Assembly: GCA_947500055.1 (NCBI GenBank) | Contig: CANMQO010000001.1 | Coordinates: forward strand, 496,001-560,000 | Direction of reading: 5' to 3' | Length of the DNA stretch: 64,000 nucleotides | From: an uncultured Paracoccaceae bacterium | GTDB taxonomy: Bacteria; Pseudomonadota; Alphaproteobacteria; Rhodobacterales; Rhodobacteraceae | Shown here: one piece after another, positions 7,987 through 16,182 of the stretch | Position numbering within the stretch: the first letter of the stretch is position 1 | Layout: every line of letters starts with the position of its first letter | Program-made: the position numbers and the translations under genes | The notes under the pieces: model-generated | What the model saw: the letters and a program-made list of their open reading frames with translations, nothing else | Told to the model about the DNA's origin: nothing | Databases searched by the model: none

Positions 7987-9165
7987 ATGTTTGATTTTTT
8001 AAACCGTGCGAAGCCAGATGCGTCTGAGGTTGAGGTGAAAGCCTCGGCTACGGGGCGTGTCATGGCGATGTCCGGTGCTGGTCGCGTGGCCTGGTCCCCG
8101 CGTGACGTTGTCTCGCTCACGCGGACCGGTTTCACTGGCAATCCCGTGGGCTTTCGCGCGGTCAAGCTGATCGCGGAGGCGGCTGCGGCTTTGCCGGTTG
8201 TCATGCAAGACGAGGACCGTCGTTTTGAGACGCACCCCGTTCTGGCCCTGTTGTCCCGGCCCAATGCAGGGCAGGGTCGTGCAGAATTGCTGGAGGCCTT
8301 GTTTGGCCAAATTCTGCTGACTGGCAACGGTTACCTTGAGGCTGTGGCCGATGAGGGATTGCCGGTTGAGATACATGTCTTGCGCTCCGACCGGATGCAG
8401 GTTGTTCCCGGTATTGATGGCTGGCCGGTGGGTTATGAGTACCATGTTTCCGGGCGCAAACATCGATTTGCTGTCAGTGAGGAGCGCAGTCCGATTTGCC
8501 ATATCAAGAGCTTCCATCCGCAAGATGATCATTACGGCTTTTCACCCCTACAGGCGGCAGCGTCAGCGATTGACGTGCATAATGCGGCGTCGCGTTGGTC
8601 AAAGGCACTGCTGGATAATGCGGCCCGCCCTTCGGGAGCAATTGTCTATCGTGGGGCTGACGGTCAGTCATCTTTGAGCGCTGATCAATATGATCGACTG
8701 CTCGGCGAAATGGAGACCCAGCATCAGGGAGCCCGCAATGCCGGTCGTCCGATGTTGCTCGAAGGTGGTTTGGACTGGAAACCGATGGGTTTCTCACCCT
8801 CGGATATGGAGTTTCAAAAAACCAAGGAGGCCGCTGCCCGTGAAATATCGGTGGCCTTTGGCGTGCCGCCAATGTTGTTGGGCATTCCAGGTGATGCGAC
8901 CTATGCCAATTACCAGGAGGCCAACCGCGCGTTTTATCGTCTGACCGTGCTGCCGCTGGCGACACGCGTTGTTACAGCCATTGCCAACTGGCTGTCAGAT
9001 TACGCTGATGAGCGTGTCGTCTTAAGCCCCGATCTGGATCAGATTCCTGCATTGTCGGTAGAGCGTGACGCGCATTGGCGGCGCGTTTCGGAGGCGGGAT
9101 TTTTGACTGACGCCGAAAAACGTTCCCTTTTGGGTTTGCCTGCTTTGGAGGTCGGACATGGATAA
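7987..9165 (+). CDS. GTA g3, portal protein (HK97 family)
   Basis: The portal forms the ring at one head vertex through which DNA passes and to which the tail attaches. The 392-residue protein shows the HK97 portal pattern: FTGNPVGFRAVKLIAEAAA near the N-terminus, then PNAGQGRAELLEALF, HIKSFHPQDDHYGFSPL, and near the C-terminus AAREISVAFGVPPMLLG and YANYQEANRAFYRLTV. ATG at 7987 follows AAGGAG by six bases, and the homologous MFDFL start supports it over the in-frame upstream codons. It overlaps g3.5 by eight bases. Confidence 0.95.
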   Translation: MFDFLNRAKPDASEVEVKASATGRVMAMSGAGRVAWSPRDVVSLTRTGFTGNPVGFRAVKLIAEAAAALPVVMQDEDRRFETHPVLALLSRPNAGQGRAELLEALFGQILLTGNGYLEAVADEGLPVEIHVLRSDRMQVVPGIDGWPVGYEYHVSGRKHRFAVSEERSPICHIKSFHPQDDHYGFSPLQAAASAIDVHNAASRWSKALLDNAARPSGAIVYRGADGQSSLSADQYDRLLGEMETQHQGARNAGRPMLLEGGLDWKPMGFSPSDMEFQKTKEAAAREISVAFGVPPMLLGIPGDATYANYQEANRAFYRLTVLPLATRVVTAIANWLSDYADERVVLSPDLDQIPALSVERDAHWRRVSEAGFLTDAEKRSLLGLPALEVGHG

Positions 9166-9370
9166 CAAGGTTGTCGATATTCAGGGCAAGCCCCGTCAAC
9201 CTACACAGCCGCCGGTTTCGGATTTCTGGTTTGCCCAGGTTGATGTCCGCCTGAGCCGGATTGAGTTTATGGTGTCGCGGTTGGAGTGGCAGATTTGGTT
9301 GATTGTCTGCGGTTGTGCCGGGCTGCTGGTTTTCGAAATTCTTAAAGTGCTGAGCGGGAGATCCCTATGA
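9158..9370 (+). CDS. GTA g3.5, small membrane-associated protein
   Basis: This 70-residue protein sits between portal and protease, the position of R. capsulatus g3.5 (rcc01685). The first half is polar (VDIQGKPRQPTQPPVSDFW); the second half is a single membrane helix IWLIVCGCAGLLVFEILKVL. The start overlaps the portal stop by eight bases and the stop overlaps the protease start (ATGA). The job of g3.5 is not known to me; the helix suggests a membrane step rather than a place in the capsid shell. Confidence 0.8.
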   Translation: MDNKVVDIQGKPRQPTQPPVSDFWFAQVDVRLSRIEFMVSRLEWQIWLIVCGCAGLLVFEILKVLSGRSL

Positions 9371-9897
9371 ATTTGGAACACAAGTTTTGTGCCCTTGGCG
9401 CTGAAGTGACCGTGACCGACGGTACGATTATCAGCGGTTATGCTTCGCTCTTTGGGAAGTCCGACCAAGGTGGTGATACGGTTGAGAAGGGTGCCTATGC
9501 TGTGTCTTTGTCCAAGGGTCGGTCGGTCAAGATGTTATGGCAGCATGACCCGGCCCAACCGATTGGTGTTTGGGACGAAGTCCGCGAGGATGATCGCGGG
9601 TTGTGGGTGAAGGGTCGGTTGCTGACGGATGTGGCAAAAGGGCGCGAAGCCGCATCGCTGATTGGTGCGGGGGCGATTGATGGATTGTCCATCGGGTATC
9701 GCACTGTGAAGGCCCACAAGAATGACAAGGGCGGACGCCTTTTGTCTGAGTTGGAACTGTGGGAGGTGTCTTTGGTCACGTTTCCCATGCTTCCTGATGC
9801 GCGTGTGGGGGGCAAGGGGCATGACCCGATTGATACCCAGATGCGCGACCTGGCTGCTGCATTTGAAGGTGCGCGCCGTTTGATGGCACGGGACTAA
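9367..9897 (+). CDS. GTA g4, prohead protease (HK97 family)
   Basis: This enzyme trims the N-terminal scaffold part of the capsid protein during head maturation. The 176-residue sequence has the fold signature of the U35-type proteases: GYASLFGKSDQGGD near residue 20, the catalytic His in MLWQHDPAQPIG, and the catalytic Ser in IDGLSIGYRT, followed by LWEVSLVTFPM. The start is coupled by ATGA to g3.5. The capsid gene follows after 27 bases with its own ribosome site. Confidence 0.93.
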   Translation: MNLEHKFCALGAEVTVTDGTIISGYASLFGKSDQGGDTVEKGAYAVSLSKGRSVKMLWQHDPAQPIGVWDEVREDDRGLWVKGRLLTDVAKGREAASLIGAGAIDGLSIGYRTVKAHKNDKGGRLLSELELWEVSLVTFPMLPDARVGGKGHDPIDTQMRDLAAAFEGARRLMARD

Positions 9898-9924
9898 CCC
9901 CCGCCACGATCAAAGGACTGATTG

Positions 9925-11106
9925 ATGACGAAGACTGAGAGCGATTCTCGGGTCGGGGAAGATGTGTCTCCTGCCCAGGCTTTGAATGCGGCGATTGCCG
10001 GGTTCGTGAGCGATTTCAAAGACTTTTCCCACGGCGTGAATGCCAAACTTCAAAAACAGGATGACCGGATGAACAAGCTGGACCGAAAGACGATGATGAA
10101 TGCCCGCCCGGCGCTGGCAGCTGCGGCTGCTGATGAGGCACCCCACCAAAAGGCGTTTTCTGCCTATCTGCGGTCGGGTGATGATGATGCGTTGCGTGGC
10201 CTGGAACTGGAAGGCAAAGCGCTTGCGACGAATATTGCTGCTGATGGCGGGTATCTTGTAGATCCGCAGACCGCCGAGACGATCCAGAGCACATTGAGTT
10301 CAACAGCTTCGATCCGCTCGATCTCGAACGTCGTGAATGTCGATGCAACGTCATACGATGTGCTGGTGGACCATTCCGAACTGGGGGCTGGCTGGGCCAC
10401 CGAGACCAGCACGATCACCGAGACCGATACGCCACAGATCGAGCGGATATCAATCCCGCTGCATGAGCTTTCTGCCCTGCCGAAAGCATCCCAGCGTCTG
10501 CTGGATGACAGCGCCTTTGACATCGAAGGCTGGCTGGCTGGCCGGATTGCCGACAAGTTCGCACGGTCGGAGGCCGACGCTTTTATCAATGGCGACGGCG
10601 TTGACAAACCGACCGGCCTGCTGACCTATCCGACGGTTGCGGATGACAGTTGGGCTTGGGGCAGCATTGGATATGTGCCGTCAGGTACTGCCGGGGGCAT
10701 TACCCGTGCCGACGCGATCGTCGATCTGGTTTACGCGCTGGGCGCCGAGTATCGCGCAAACGGCACCTTTGTGATGAACTCACGTACCGCGGGTCACGTT
10801 CGCAAACTGAAGGATGCTGATGGCCGGTTTGTTTGGGTCGACGGTTTGGCAGTCGGTGAACCTGCGCGTCTGATGGGCTATCGGGTTCTGATTGCCGAAG
10901 ACATGCCAGATATTGCGGATGATGCAATGGGCATCGCGTTTGGTGATTTCACCGCTGGCTACACGGTTGCCGAACGCCCCGATCTGCGCGTGCTGCGCGA
11001 TCCGTTCTCGGCCAAGCCCCATGTCCTTTTCTATGCCACCAAGCGGGTCGGCGGAGCGGTCAGCGATTTCGCCGCGATCAAGCTGCTACGGTTCGCAACC
11101 AGCTAA
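9925..11106 (+). CDS. GTA g5, major capsid protein (HK97 fold)
   Basis: This is the shell protein of the GTA head. The 393-residue protein has a helical N-terminal part (to about residue 85), which the g4 protease probably removes, then the HK97-type core beginning near GGYLVDPQTAETI with STASIRSISNVVNV, ASQRLLDDSAFDIEGWL and DFTAGYTVAERPDLRVLRDPF. ATG at 9925 follows AAAGGA by seven bases; the TTG just before it is less likely. Two hairpins follow the stop before g6, which may set the high ratio of capsid to the downstream proteins. Confidence 0.95.
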   Translation: MTKTESDSRVGEDVSPAQALNAAIAGFVSDFKDFSHGVNAKLQKQDDRMNKLDRKTMMNARPALAAAAADEAPHQKAFSAYLRSGDDDALRGLELEGKALATNIAADGGYLVDPQTAETIQSTLSSTASIRSISNVVNVDATSYDVLVDHSELGAGWATETSTITETDTPQIERISIPLHELSALPKASQRLLDDSAFDIEGWLAGRIADKFARSEADAFINGDGVDKPTGLLTYPTVADDSWAWGSIGYVPSGTAGGITRADAIVDLVYALGAEYRANGTFVMNSRTAGHVRKLKDADGRFVWVDGLAVGEPARLMGYRVLIAEDMPDIADDAMGIAFGDFTAGYTVAERPDLRVLRDPFSAKPHVLFYATKRVGGAVSDFAAIKLLRFATS

Positions 11107-11123
11107 TCCTGGTTGTGTGGGGG

Positions 11124-11228
11124 GCCGCCTTAACCGGCGGCTCAACCCCGGACGCGCGTGAGACAATCCCCGCATTGTCTAGCTGCTCCCTTCCGTCCGA
11201 GCAATGCGGGGGGTGTGCGTGCGTCCGG
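11124..11228 (+). other. paired hairpins between capsid and adaptor genes
   Basis: A first hairpin pairs GCCGCC (11124-11129) with GGCGGC (11136-11141). A second, nested structure pairs CCGGACGC (11148-11155) with GCGTCCGG (11221-11228) and, inside it, CCCCGCATTG (11168-11177) with CAATGCGGGG (11202-11211). No T-run follows, so it is not a plain terminator. It may be an RNA processing or stability element that favours capsid production, or a partial attenuator. Confidence 0.6.
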
Positions 11229-11272
11229 GTCCTAAACCTTGACGGAAGATCAGTGATTTTCGGAGTAGTTCC

Positions 11273-11872
11273 ATGATGTTAGTCGAAGAGACCACCGTGC
11301 CACAGTCGGCCCTACCGGTCACACAATTCAAAGACCATCTGCGCCTTGGTTCGGGTTTCGCCGATGACGGACTGCAAGATACGGTTCTAGAAGGTTACCT
11401 GCGTGCCAGTTTGGCCGCGATAGAGGCCCGGACCGGTAAGATCCTGATTGAACGCGAGTTCAGCTGGACGTTGACCGCCTGGCGCGACGAGCGACGGCAG
11501 CCGCTGCCTGTTGCTCCCGTCAATGCCATCACTGCGATCATGCTGATTGACATGGGCGGCGACGAGACATTTGCCGATGCTGACGCCTGGACGTTGGAGC
11601 CTGACAATCAGCGACCGAGCCTGAGGGCGCGTGCGAGCTGTCTGCCGTCCATCCCTGTGAACGGATCAGTTCGGATTGGCATGTTGGCGGGGTTTGGTCC
11701 GGATTGGGGTGATCTGCCAGCTGATCTGGCGCAGGCCGTGATGCTGCTGGCAGCACATTTTTATGAGTACCGTCACGAGGCAACCCAAGGCACACCGCCA
11801 ATGCCGTTTGGCGTGTCATCATTGATTGAACGTTACCGGACCGTGCGTTTGTTCATGGGGGGGCGGGCATGA
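11273..11872 (+). CDS. GTA g6, head-tail adaptor
   Basis: The 199-residue protein corresponds to R. capsulatus g6 (rcc01688), the adaptor that binds beneath the portal. It shows the gp6-like pattern: VTQFKDHLRLGSGFADDGLQ, an ALEAR-like helix (ASLAAIEARTGKI), FSWTLTAWRDERRQPLPVAPV, and the LPADLAQAVMLLAAHFYEYR helix near the C-terminus. Two ATG codons lie together at 11273 and 11276. The stop overlaps g7 by four bases (ATGA). Confidence 0.88.
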   Translation: MMLVEETTVPQSALPVTQFKDHLRLGSGFADDGLQDTVLEGYLRASLAAIEARTGKILIEREFSWTLTAWRDERRQPLPVAPVNAITAIMLIDMGGDETFADADAWTLEPDNQRPSLRARASCLPSIPVNGSVRIGMLAGFGPDWGDLPADLAQAVMLLAAHFYEYRHEATQGTPPMPFGVSSLIERYRTVRLFMGGRA

Positions 11873-12207
11873 AGTCGCCGTGTTTGAACCGTTCGCTGAT
11901 GCTGGAAGCCCCCTTGCGTGTGGCGGATGGTGCAGGGGGCTTTGTCGATGACTGGCAACCTTTGGGCGTTCTGTGGGCCGAGGTGAAGGCCGGATCAGGA
12001 CGGGAGGTTGGTGCGCCTGCGACGACGGTGTCGCGCGTGCCTTATCGTATTACGGTACGGGCCGCATCCTACGGCGGCCCATCGCGCCCCGTCGCCGGAC
12101 AACGGTTTCGTGATGGCGCGCGCATCTTCCGGATCAATGCCGTCGCCGAGAAAGATGCCAATGCCCGGTTTCTGGTGTGTTTCACCGAAGAGGAGGTCGT
12201 GTCATGA
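11869..12207 (+). CDS. GTA g7, head-closure (stopper) protein
   Basis: The 112-residue protein belongs to the SPP1 gp16-like head-tail adaptors, and its place after g6 equals rcc01689, the stopper ring that closes the head channel. Recognisable pieces are GAGGFVDDWQPLGVLWAEVKAGSGRE, VPYRITVRA and PVAGQRFRDGARIFRINAVAE. It is coupled on both sides by ATGA overlaps, with AGGAGG near its end serving as the ribosome site for g8. Confidence 0.88.
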   Translation: MKSPCLNRSLMLEAPLRVADGAGGFVDDWQPLGVLWAEVKAGSGREVGAPATTVSRVPYRITVRAASYGGPSRPVAGQRFRDGARIFRINAVAEKDANARFLVCFTEEEVVS

Positions 12208-12617
12208 GTTATGGTGTTTCTGCAGCGCTGCAAGCGGCTGTTTACCAGCACTTGTCGGCCGATCCGCGTATGACCAACCTGGTGGGCACCGCAATCTATG
12301 ACGCTATGCCCGCCGGCAGCTTGCCGCCACTTTATGTGGTTTTGGGCGCCGAGAATGCGCGCGATGCCTCTGACAAAACAGCGGGCGGCGCGCTGCATGA
12401 GTTTACTGTGACGGTCGTGACCGAAAGTGCCGGTTTTGCATCCGCAAAGGTCGTTGCCGCTGCTGTGTCAGATGCGCTTGTCGATGCGGATCTGACGCTG
12501 AGCCGCGGCACGTTGGTTTCGCTGAATTTCCACAAGGCAAAAGCTGCCCGTGTTGGCGCCGGTGATGTTCGCCAGATCAATCTAATCTTTCGTGCCCGCG
12601 TGGCGGATGAAACCTAA
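12204..12617 (+). CDS. GTA g8, tail terminator (DUF3168)
   Basis: The 137-residue DUF3168 protein matches rcc01690, the ring that ends tail-tube growth and joins tail to head. The sequence begins MSYGVSAALQAAVYQHLSAD and contains LPPLYVVLGAENARDAS and HEFTVTVVTESAG, typical of the family. ATG at 12204 was chosen because AGGAGG lies eight bases upstream and it overlaps the g7 stop by ATGA. Confidence 0.9.
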   Translation: MSYGVSAALQAAVYQHLSADPRMTNLVGTAIYDAMPAGSLPPLYVVLGAENARDASDKTAGGALHEFTVTVVTESAGFASAKVVAAAVSDALVDADLTLSRGTLVSLNFHKAKAARVGAGDVRQINLIFRARVADET

Positions 12618-12643
12618 CCCATTCTCATTGAAGGAGTGTGCCC

Positions 12644-13060
12644 ATGGTGGCCCAAAACGGTAAAGACCTGCTTGTGAAGATTGACATGACGGGTGATGGA
12701 TTATTTGAAACCGCCGCTGGATTGCGTGCAACGCGGATCAGTTTCAACGCTGAAAGCGTGGATGTCACCAGTTTGGAGAGCGAAGGCGGTTGGCGACAGT
12801 TGCTGGGGGGTGCTGGGGTGAAAACCGCTGCTATCTCGGGTTCTGGTGTATTCAAGGACGAAGATACAGATGAACGGGCGCGCCAGATTTTCTTTGACGG
12901 CGAAACCCCTGACTTTCAGGTGATCATCCCGGATTTTGGTACTGTTGAGGGCCCGTTTCAAATTACGTCGATTGAATATGCCGGGTCACATAACGGAGAG
13001 GCGACTTATGAGTTGTCGTTGGCTTCTGCGGGTGCGCTGACCTTTACGGCGTTGATCTGA
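12644..13060 (+). CDS. GTA g9, major tail (tube) protein, TP901-1 family
   Basis: The 138-residue protein builds the GTA tail tube. Family features are AQNGKDLLVKIDMTGDG at the N-terminus, LRATRISFNAESVDVTSLES, and the C-terminal GTVEGPFQITSIEYAGSHNGEATYELSLASAG. ATG at 12644 lies seven bases after AAGGAG. Its stop overlaps the g10 start (TGATG). Confidence 0.92.
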   Translation: MVAQNGKDLLVKIDMTGDGLFETAAGLRATRISFNAESVDVTSLESEGGWRQLLGGAGVKTAAISGSGVFKDEDTDERARQIFFDGETPDFQVIIPDFGTVEGPFQITSIEYAGSHNGEATYELSLASAGALTFTALI

Positions 13061-13374
13061 TGCCGAACCCATGGGCGGGCGAGGTGGCTGTTGTGATTGA
13101 TGGGGTGGCGCATAACTGCAAGCTGACGTTGGGGGCATTGGCAGAGTTGGAAGCGGCGCTGGAAGCGCAATCGCTGATCGCGCTGATCCGCCGCTTCGAA
13201 AATGGCGCGTTTTCCGGTCGCGATGTGATGGCCGTGATTGTTGCTGGATTGCGCGGAGGTGGCTGGACAGGCAATTCATCTGATCTGGTCACTGCCGAGA
13301 TCGAAGGTGGCCCGGTGGGGGCGGCAAAACTTGCTGCTACCTTGCTTGCCCGTGCGTTTACGCCCCCCGCATGA
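13060..13374 (+). CDS. GTA g10, tail assembly protein
   Basis: The 104-residue protein is the g10 homologue (rcc01692), a gene-transfer-agent family that resembles tail assembly chaperones. Its start MPNPWAGEVAVVIDGVAHNCKLTLGALAELE and the motif SLIALIRRFENGAFSGRDVMAVI are characteristic. In phages the tail chaperone pair is often made by a frameshift; here g10 and g10.1 are separate genes with an ATGA overlap. Confidence 0.87.
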   Translation: MPNPWAGEVAVVIDGVAHNCKLTLGALAELEAALEAQSLIALIRRFENGAFSGRDVMAVIVAGLRGGGWTGNSSDLVTAEIEGGPVGAAKLAATLLARAFTPPA

Positions 13375-13574
13375 CAGCCATTGACTGGCCTGGATTGATG
13401 CGAGCTGGACTGCACGGCCTGCGTCTGACCTCCCGTGAGTTCTGGGCGCTGACGCCTGCAGAATTGCAGCTGATGCTTGGCGCAACACATGCCGCCGCGC
13501 CGATGGACCGGGAAAAGCTGAACGCGATGCTTCGGGCCTTTCCTGACAATGCAAAGGACATGAGTAATGGATGA
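13371..13574 (+). CDS. GTA g10.1, tail assembly chaperone (rcc01693-like)
   Basis: The 67-residue protein corresponds to rcc01693. It reads MTAIDWPGLMRAGLHGLRLT and then FWALTPAELQLMLGA, the signature of the small phage tail assembly chaperones that follow g10. It starts in an ATGA overlap with g10 and ends inside the start region of g11. It is thought to act during tail assembly and is not expected in the mature particle. Confidence 0.87.
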   Translation: MTAIDWPGLMRAGLHGLRLTSREFWALTPAELQLMLGATHAAAPMDREKLNAMLRAFPDNAKDMSNG

Positions 13575-14226
13575 GATTGACAGGTTGGACGCATTGGACA
13601 GCGATGTCAGCGCCTTGGAGCGTACTTTGGGTGATACGGCCGCGATGACGTCTGCCTTCGATGATCAATTGCGTGGCGTTCAGACAACACTGGCTGATAC
13701 AACACGCGACTTGGGTAGTCTTGAGCGGGGGTTTTCGGGCGGATTGCGCCGCGCATTCGATGGGCTGGCCCTGGATGGCATGAAGTTGTCGGACGCGTTG
13801 GGCACGGTTGCGAATGCAATGATCAACACGGTCTATTCGTCGGCCACCCGTCCAATTACGGATCATTTCGGCGGCATGCTGGCCGATGGTTTGAATGCTG
13901 CCGTATCTGGTATGATGCCTTTTGCTGATGGTGCGCCGTTTTCACAGGGTCGCGTCATGCCTTTTGCGAAAGGGGGGGTCGTCAGTGGCCCTACGACTTT
14001 TCCAATGCAGGGCGGAACCGGCCTGATGGGCGAGGCGGGGCCAGAGGCGATCATGCCACTTAGCCGTGGTGCGGATGGACGTTTGGGCGTGCGCACCCAA
14101 GGTGGCGGCGCCGTCACCGTAAACATGAATATCAGCACGCCAGACGCGCAGAGCTTTCAACGCAGTCAGGGACAGATCGCCACACAAATGGCCCGGGCGT
14201 TGGGCCGTAGTCAGCGTAATCGGTAA
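13567..14226 (+). CDS. GTA g11, tail tape measure protein
   Basis: The 219-residue protein sets tail length, equal to rcc01694. It is short because GTA tails are short. The N-terminal 60 residues are helical with heptads (MDEIDRLDALDSDVSALERTL), then comes the glycine-rich FADGAPFSQGRVMPFAKGGVVSGPTTFPMQ stretch in two pieces, GLMGEAGPEAIMPL, and a C-terminal helix that ends SQRNR. The GEAGPEAI motif is widespread in phage tape measure proteins. The start overlaps g10.1 by eight bases. Confidence 0.92.
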   Translation: MDEIDRLDALDSDVSALERTLGDTAAMTSAFDDQLRGVQTTLADTTRDLGSLERGFSGGLRRAFDGLALDGMKLSDALGTVANAMINTVYSSATRPITDHFGGMLADGLNAAVSGMMPFADGAPFSQGRVMPFAKGGVVSGPTTFPMQGGTGLMGEAGPEAIMPLSRGADGRLGVRTQGGGAVTVNMNISTPDAQSFQRSQGQIATQMARALGRSQRNR

Positions 14227-14238
14227 GGGGATAATCGG

Positions 14239-14871
14239 ATGGCATTTCATGAAGTGAGGTTTCCGGCGTCTTTGAGTTTCGGCTCGGTCGGTGGTCCAGA
14301 GCGGCGCACGGATATCATTACGCTGGCCAACGGATTCGAGGAACGTAACACGCCATGGGCCCATTCCCGCCGTCGCTATGATGCTGGATTTGGCTTGCGC
14401 TCCCTCGATGATGTTGAGGCCCTGATTGCATTCTTTGAGGCCCGTCAGGGTCAGTTGATTGGCTTTCGATGGAAAGATTGGAGCGACTATAAATCCTGTG
14501 CCCCATCTGATGAAGTTGACGCCCTGGACCAGTTAATTGCCGTTGGTGATGAGATCACGGATCAGTTCCAGTTGACAAAGACTTACCGCTCTGGCCCTAC
14601 CAACTATGCCCGTCCAATTTCCAAGCCGGTCGAGGGCACAATACGCGTTGCCGTTGGTGGCGATGTGCTTCGGCAGGGTGTCGATTTTGAGGTTGATTTC
14701 GAAACGGGGGCAGTGACATTCCCGCATCCACCCGATCAAGGCGCGGAGATACGTGCAGGGTTTGAGTTTGACGTTCCGGTTCGGTTTGACACCGATACCG
14801 TCCTGACGTCGATTTCCAGTTTTCAGGCCGGCGAGGCGCCCAATGTGCCAATCGTGGAGATCCGGGTATGA
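14239..14871 (+). CDS. GTA g12, distal tail protein (DUF2460)
   Basis: The 210-residue DUF2460/TIGR02217 protein matches rcc01695, the ring at the tail end that carries the baseplate. Typical segments are FHEVRFPASLSFGSVGGPER, TDIITLANGFEERNTPWAHS, RRRYDAGFGLRSLDDVEAL, FFEARQGQLIGFRWKDWSDY and FDVPVRFDTD. GGGGATAATCGG gives a ribosome site. The stop overlaps g13 (ATGA). Confidence 0.93.
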   Translation: MAFHEVRFPASLSFGSVGGPERRTDIITLANGFEERNTPWAHSRRRYDAGFGLRSLDDVEALIAFFEARQGQLIGFRWKDWSDYKSCAPSDEVDALDQLIAVGDEITDQFQLTKTYRSGPTNYARPISKPVEGTIRVAVGGDVLRQGVDFEVDFETGAVTFPHPPDQGAEIRAGFEFDVPVRFDTDTVLTSISSFQAGEAPNVPIVEIRV

Positions 14872-15749
14872 ACGCGACCCTTCAGGAACACTTGGCGGAT
14901 GGCACTACGCATACCTGCTATTGCTGGGCGTTAACCCGGCGCGATGGATTGACAATGGGATTTACGGATCATGATCGTTTGATCCAGTTTGATGGTATCA
15001 GTTTTGTCCCGGAATGTGGGTTATCGGCGCGCGCGCTCGCAAGTACCACCGGACTTTCCGTAAACAACACGGAGGCGCTGGGCGTCCTGCAATCAGACGC
15101 AATTAGCGAAGCTGATATCGATGCCGGGCGTTATGATGGTGCTCAGGTGACGATATGGTTGGTGCAATGGGATCAACCCGAGGCAAGATTGGTGCGATTT
15201 GCCGGTACCATCGGAGAGATCACGCGCAGTGCGGGCGGGTTTCAGGCCGAATTGCGTGGCCTGACGGACGCTTTGAACCAACCGCAGGGGCGCTCCTATC
15301 TGCGCGAATGCAATGCTGTGTTGGGCGATGAGCGATGTGGGTTTGATATGACGGATCCTGGCTTTTCGGTCACCGCGCCGGTCCAGACGGTGCGGGGCGC
15401 CCATGAGTTTTCTTTTGCCGCAGTCACCGGCTTTGACGAGAAGTGGTTCGAAGATGGCGCGTTAGAGGTACTTTCGGGTGCAGGCGCCGGTCTGCGTGAT
15501 GTAGTCAAAACAGACCGCCATGAGGGGACCGGCAGAGTTATCACGCTTTGGCAGCCTATTCGCGCGCTGGTCCAGCCGGGCGATACGGTGCGGTTAACGG
15601 CTGGCTGCAACAAGCGCGCGGCGACTTGCCGCAAGAAATTTTCCAATTTCCTGAACTTCCGTGGGTTTCCAGACATACCTGGGGATGACTGGTTGGTCAG
15701 TGTGCCGAGATCAAACGGCAACACTTCGGGTGGGAGCCGCAGCCGATGA
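14868..15749 (+). CDS. GTA g13, baseplate hub protein (DUF2163)
   Basis: The 293-residue protein is the hub homologue (rcc01696). It has the DUF2163 N-terminal domain (LTRRDGLTMGFTDHDRLIQF) and the C-terminal BR0599-type part ending CRKKFSNFLNFRGFPDIPG. Four cysteines, Cys148, Cys157, Cys247 and Cys254, are spaced like a metal or iron-sulfur site; the tail-tip protein gpL of phage lambda binds a cluster with a similar four-Cys arrangement. That part is inference. Both ends are coupled by ATGA overlaps. Confidence 0.92.
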   Translation: MNATLQEHLADGTTHTCYCWALTRRDGLTMGFTDHDRLIQFDGISFVPECGLSARALASTTGLSVNNTEALGVLQSDAISEADIDAGRYDGAQVTIWLVQWDQPEARLVRFAGTIGEITRSAGGFQAELRGLTDALNQPQGRSYLRECNAVLGDERCGFDMTDPGFSVTAPVQTVRGAHEFSFAAVTGFDEKWFEDGALEVLSGAGAGLRDVVKTDRHEGTGRVITLWQPIRALVQPGDTVRLTAGCNKRAATCRKKFSNFLNFRGFPDIPGDDWLVSVPRSNGNTSGGSRSR

Positions 15750-16177
15750 GTAACGCAATGGTTGAGGTCGCCAGAACATGGATCGGCACGCCCTATATGC
15801 ATCAGGCCGCAGCCAAGGGGATCGGCTGTGATTGCCTTGGGTTGATCCGCGGAGTTTGGCGCGAGCTGTACGGCGACGAACCCGAGAGTGTTCCGGCCTA
15901 CACGGCTGATTGGGCCGAGCCGCAAGGCGAAGAGTTGCTGTTGGCCGCCGCAAGCCGCCATATGCGATTGGTGACAGACGGCGCGTTCACACTGGGCGAG
16001 GTTCTGCTGTTTCGGATGCGAGACGGCGCTGTTGCAAAGCACCTTGGTCTTTTTTCCGGGTCGGTTCCGCATCCCAAATTCATTCATGCCTATACCGGTC
16101 ACGGGGTCATCGAAAGCCCGCTTTCGGCACCGTGGCAGAGGCGCATCGCGGCCAGATTTACAGTTTCACGAGGGTAG
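15746..16177 (+). CDS. GTA g14, NlpC/P60 cell-wall peptidase
   Basis: The 143-residue protein equals rcc01697, a peptidase at the tail tip that should cut peptidoglycan peptides as the GTA enters the recipient. It is an NlpC/P60-type Cys protease: the nucleophile is Cys30 in GCDCLGLI, the general base His99 in KHLGLF, and a third polar residue, His114, in FIHAYTG. All three are intact. It overlaps the hub gene by ATGA and lies five bases before g15. Confidence 0.92.
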   Translation: MSNAMVEVARTWIGTPYMHQAAAKGIGCDCLGLIRGVWRELYGDEPESVPAYTADWAEPQGEELLLAAASRHMRLVTDGAFTLGEVLLFRMRDGAVAKHLGLFSGSVPHPKFIHAYTGHGVIESPLSAPWQRRIAARFTVSRG

Positions 16178-16182
16178 TTCTT

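Noticed and set aside
15910..16182. Extended N-terminus for g15
   Set aside because: The frame is open upstream but overlaps g14 in another frame, and the ATG at 16183 starts at the usual MATI... N-terminus.
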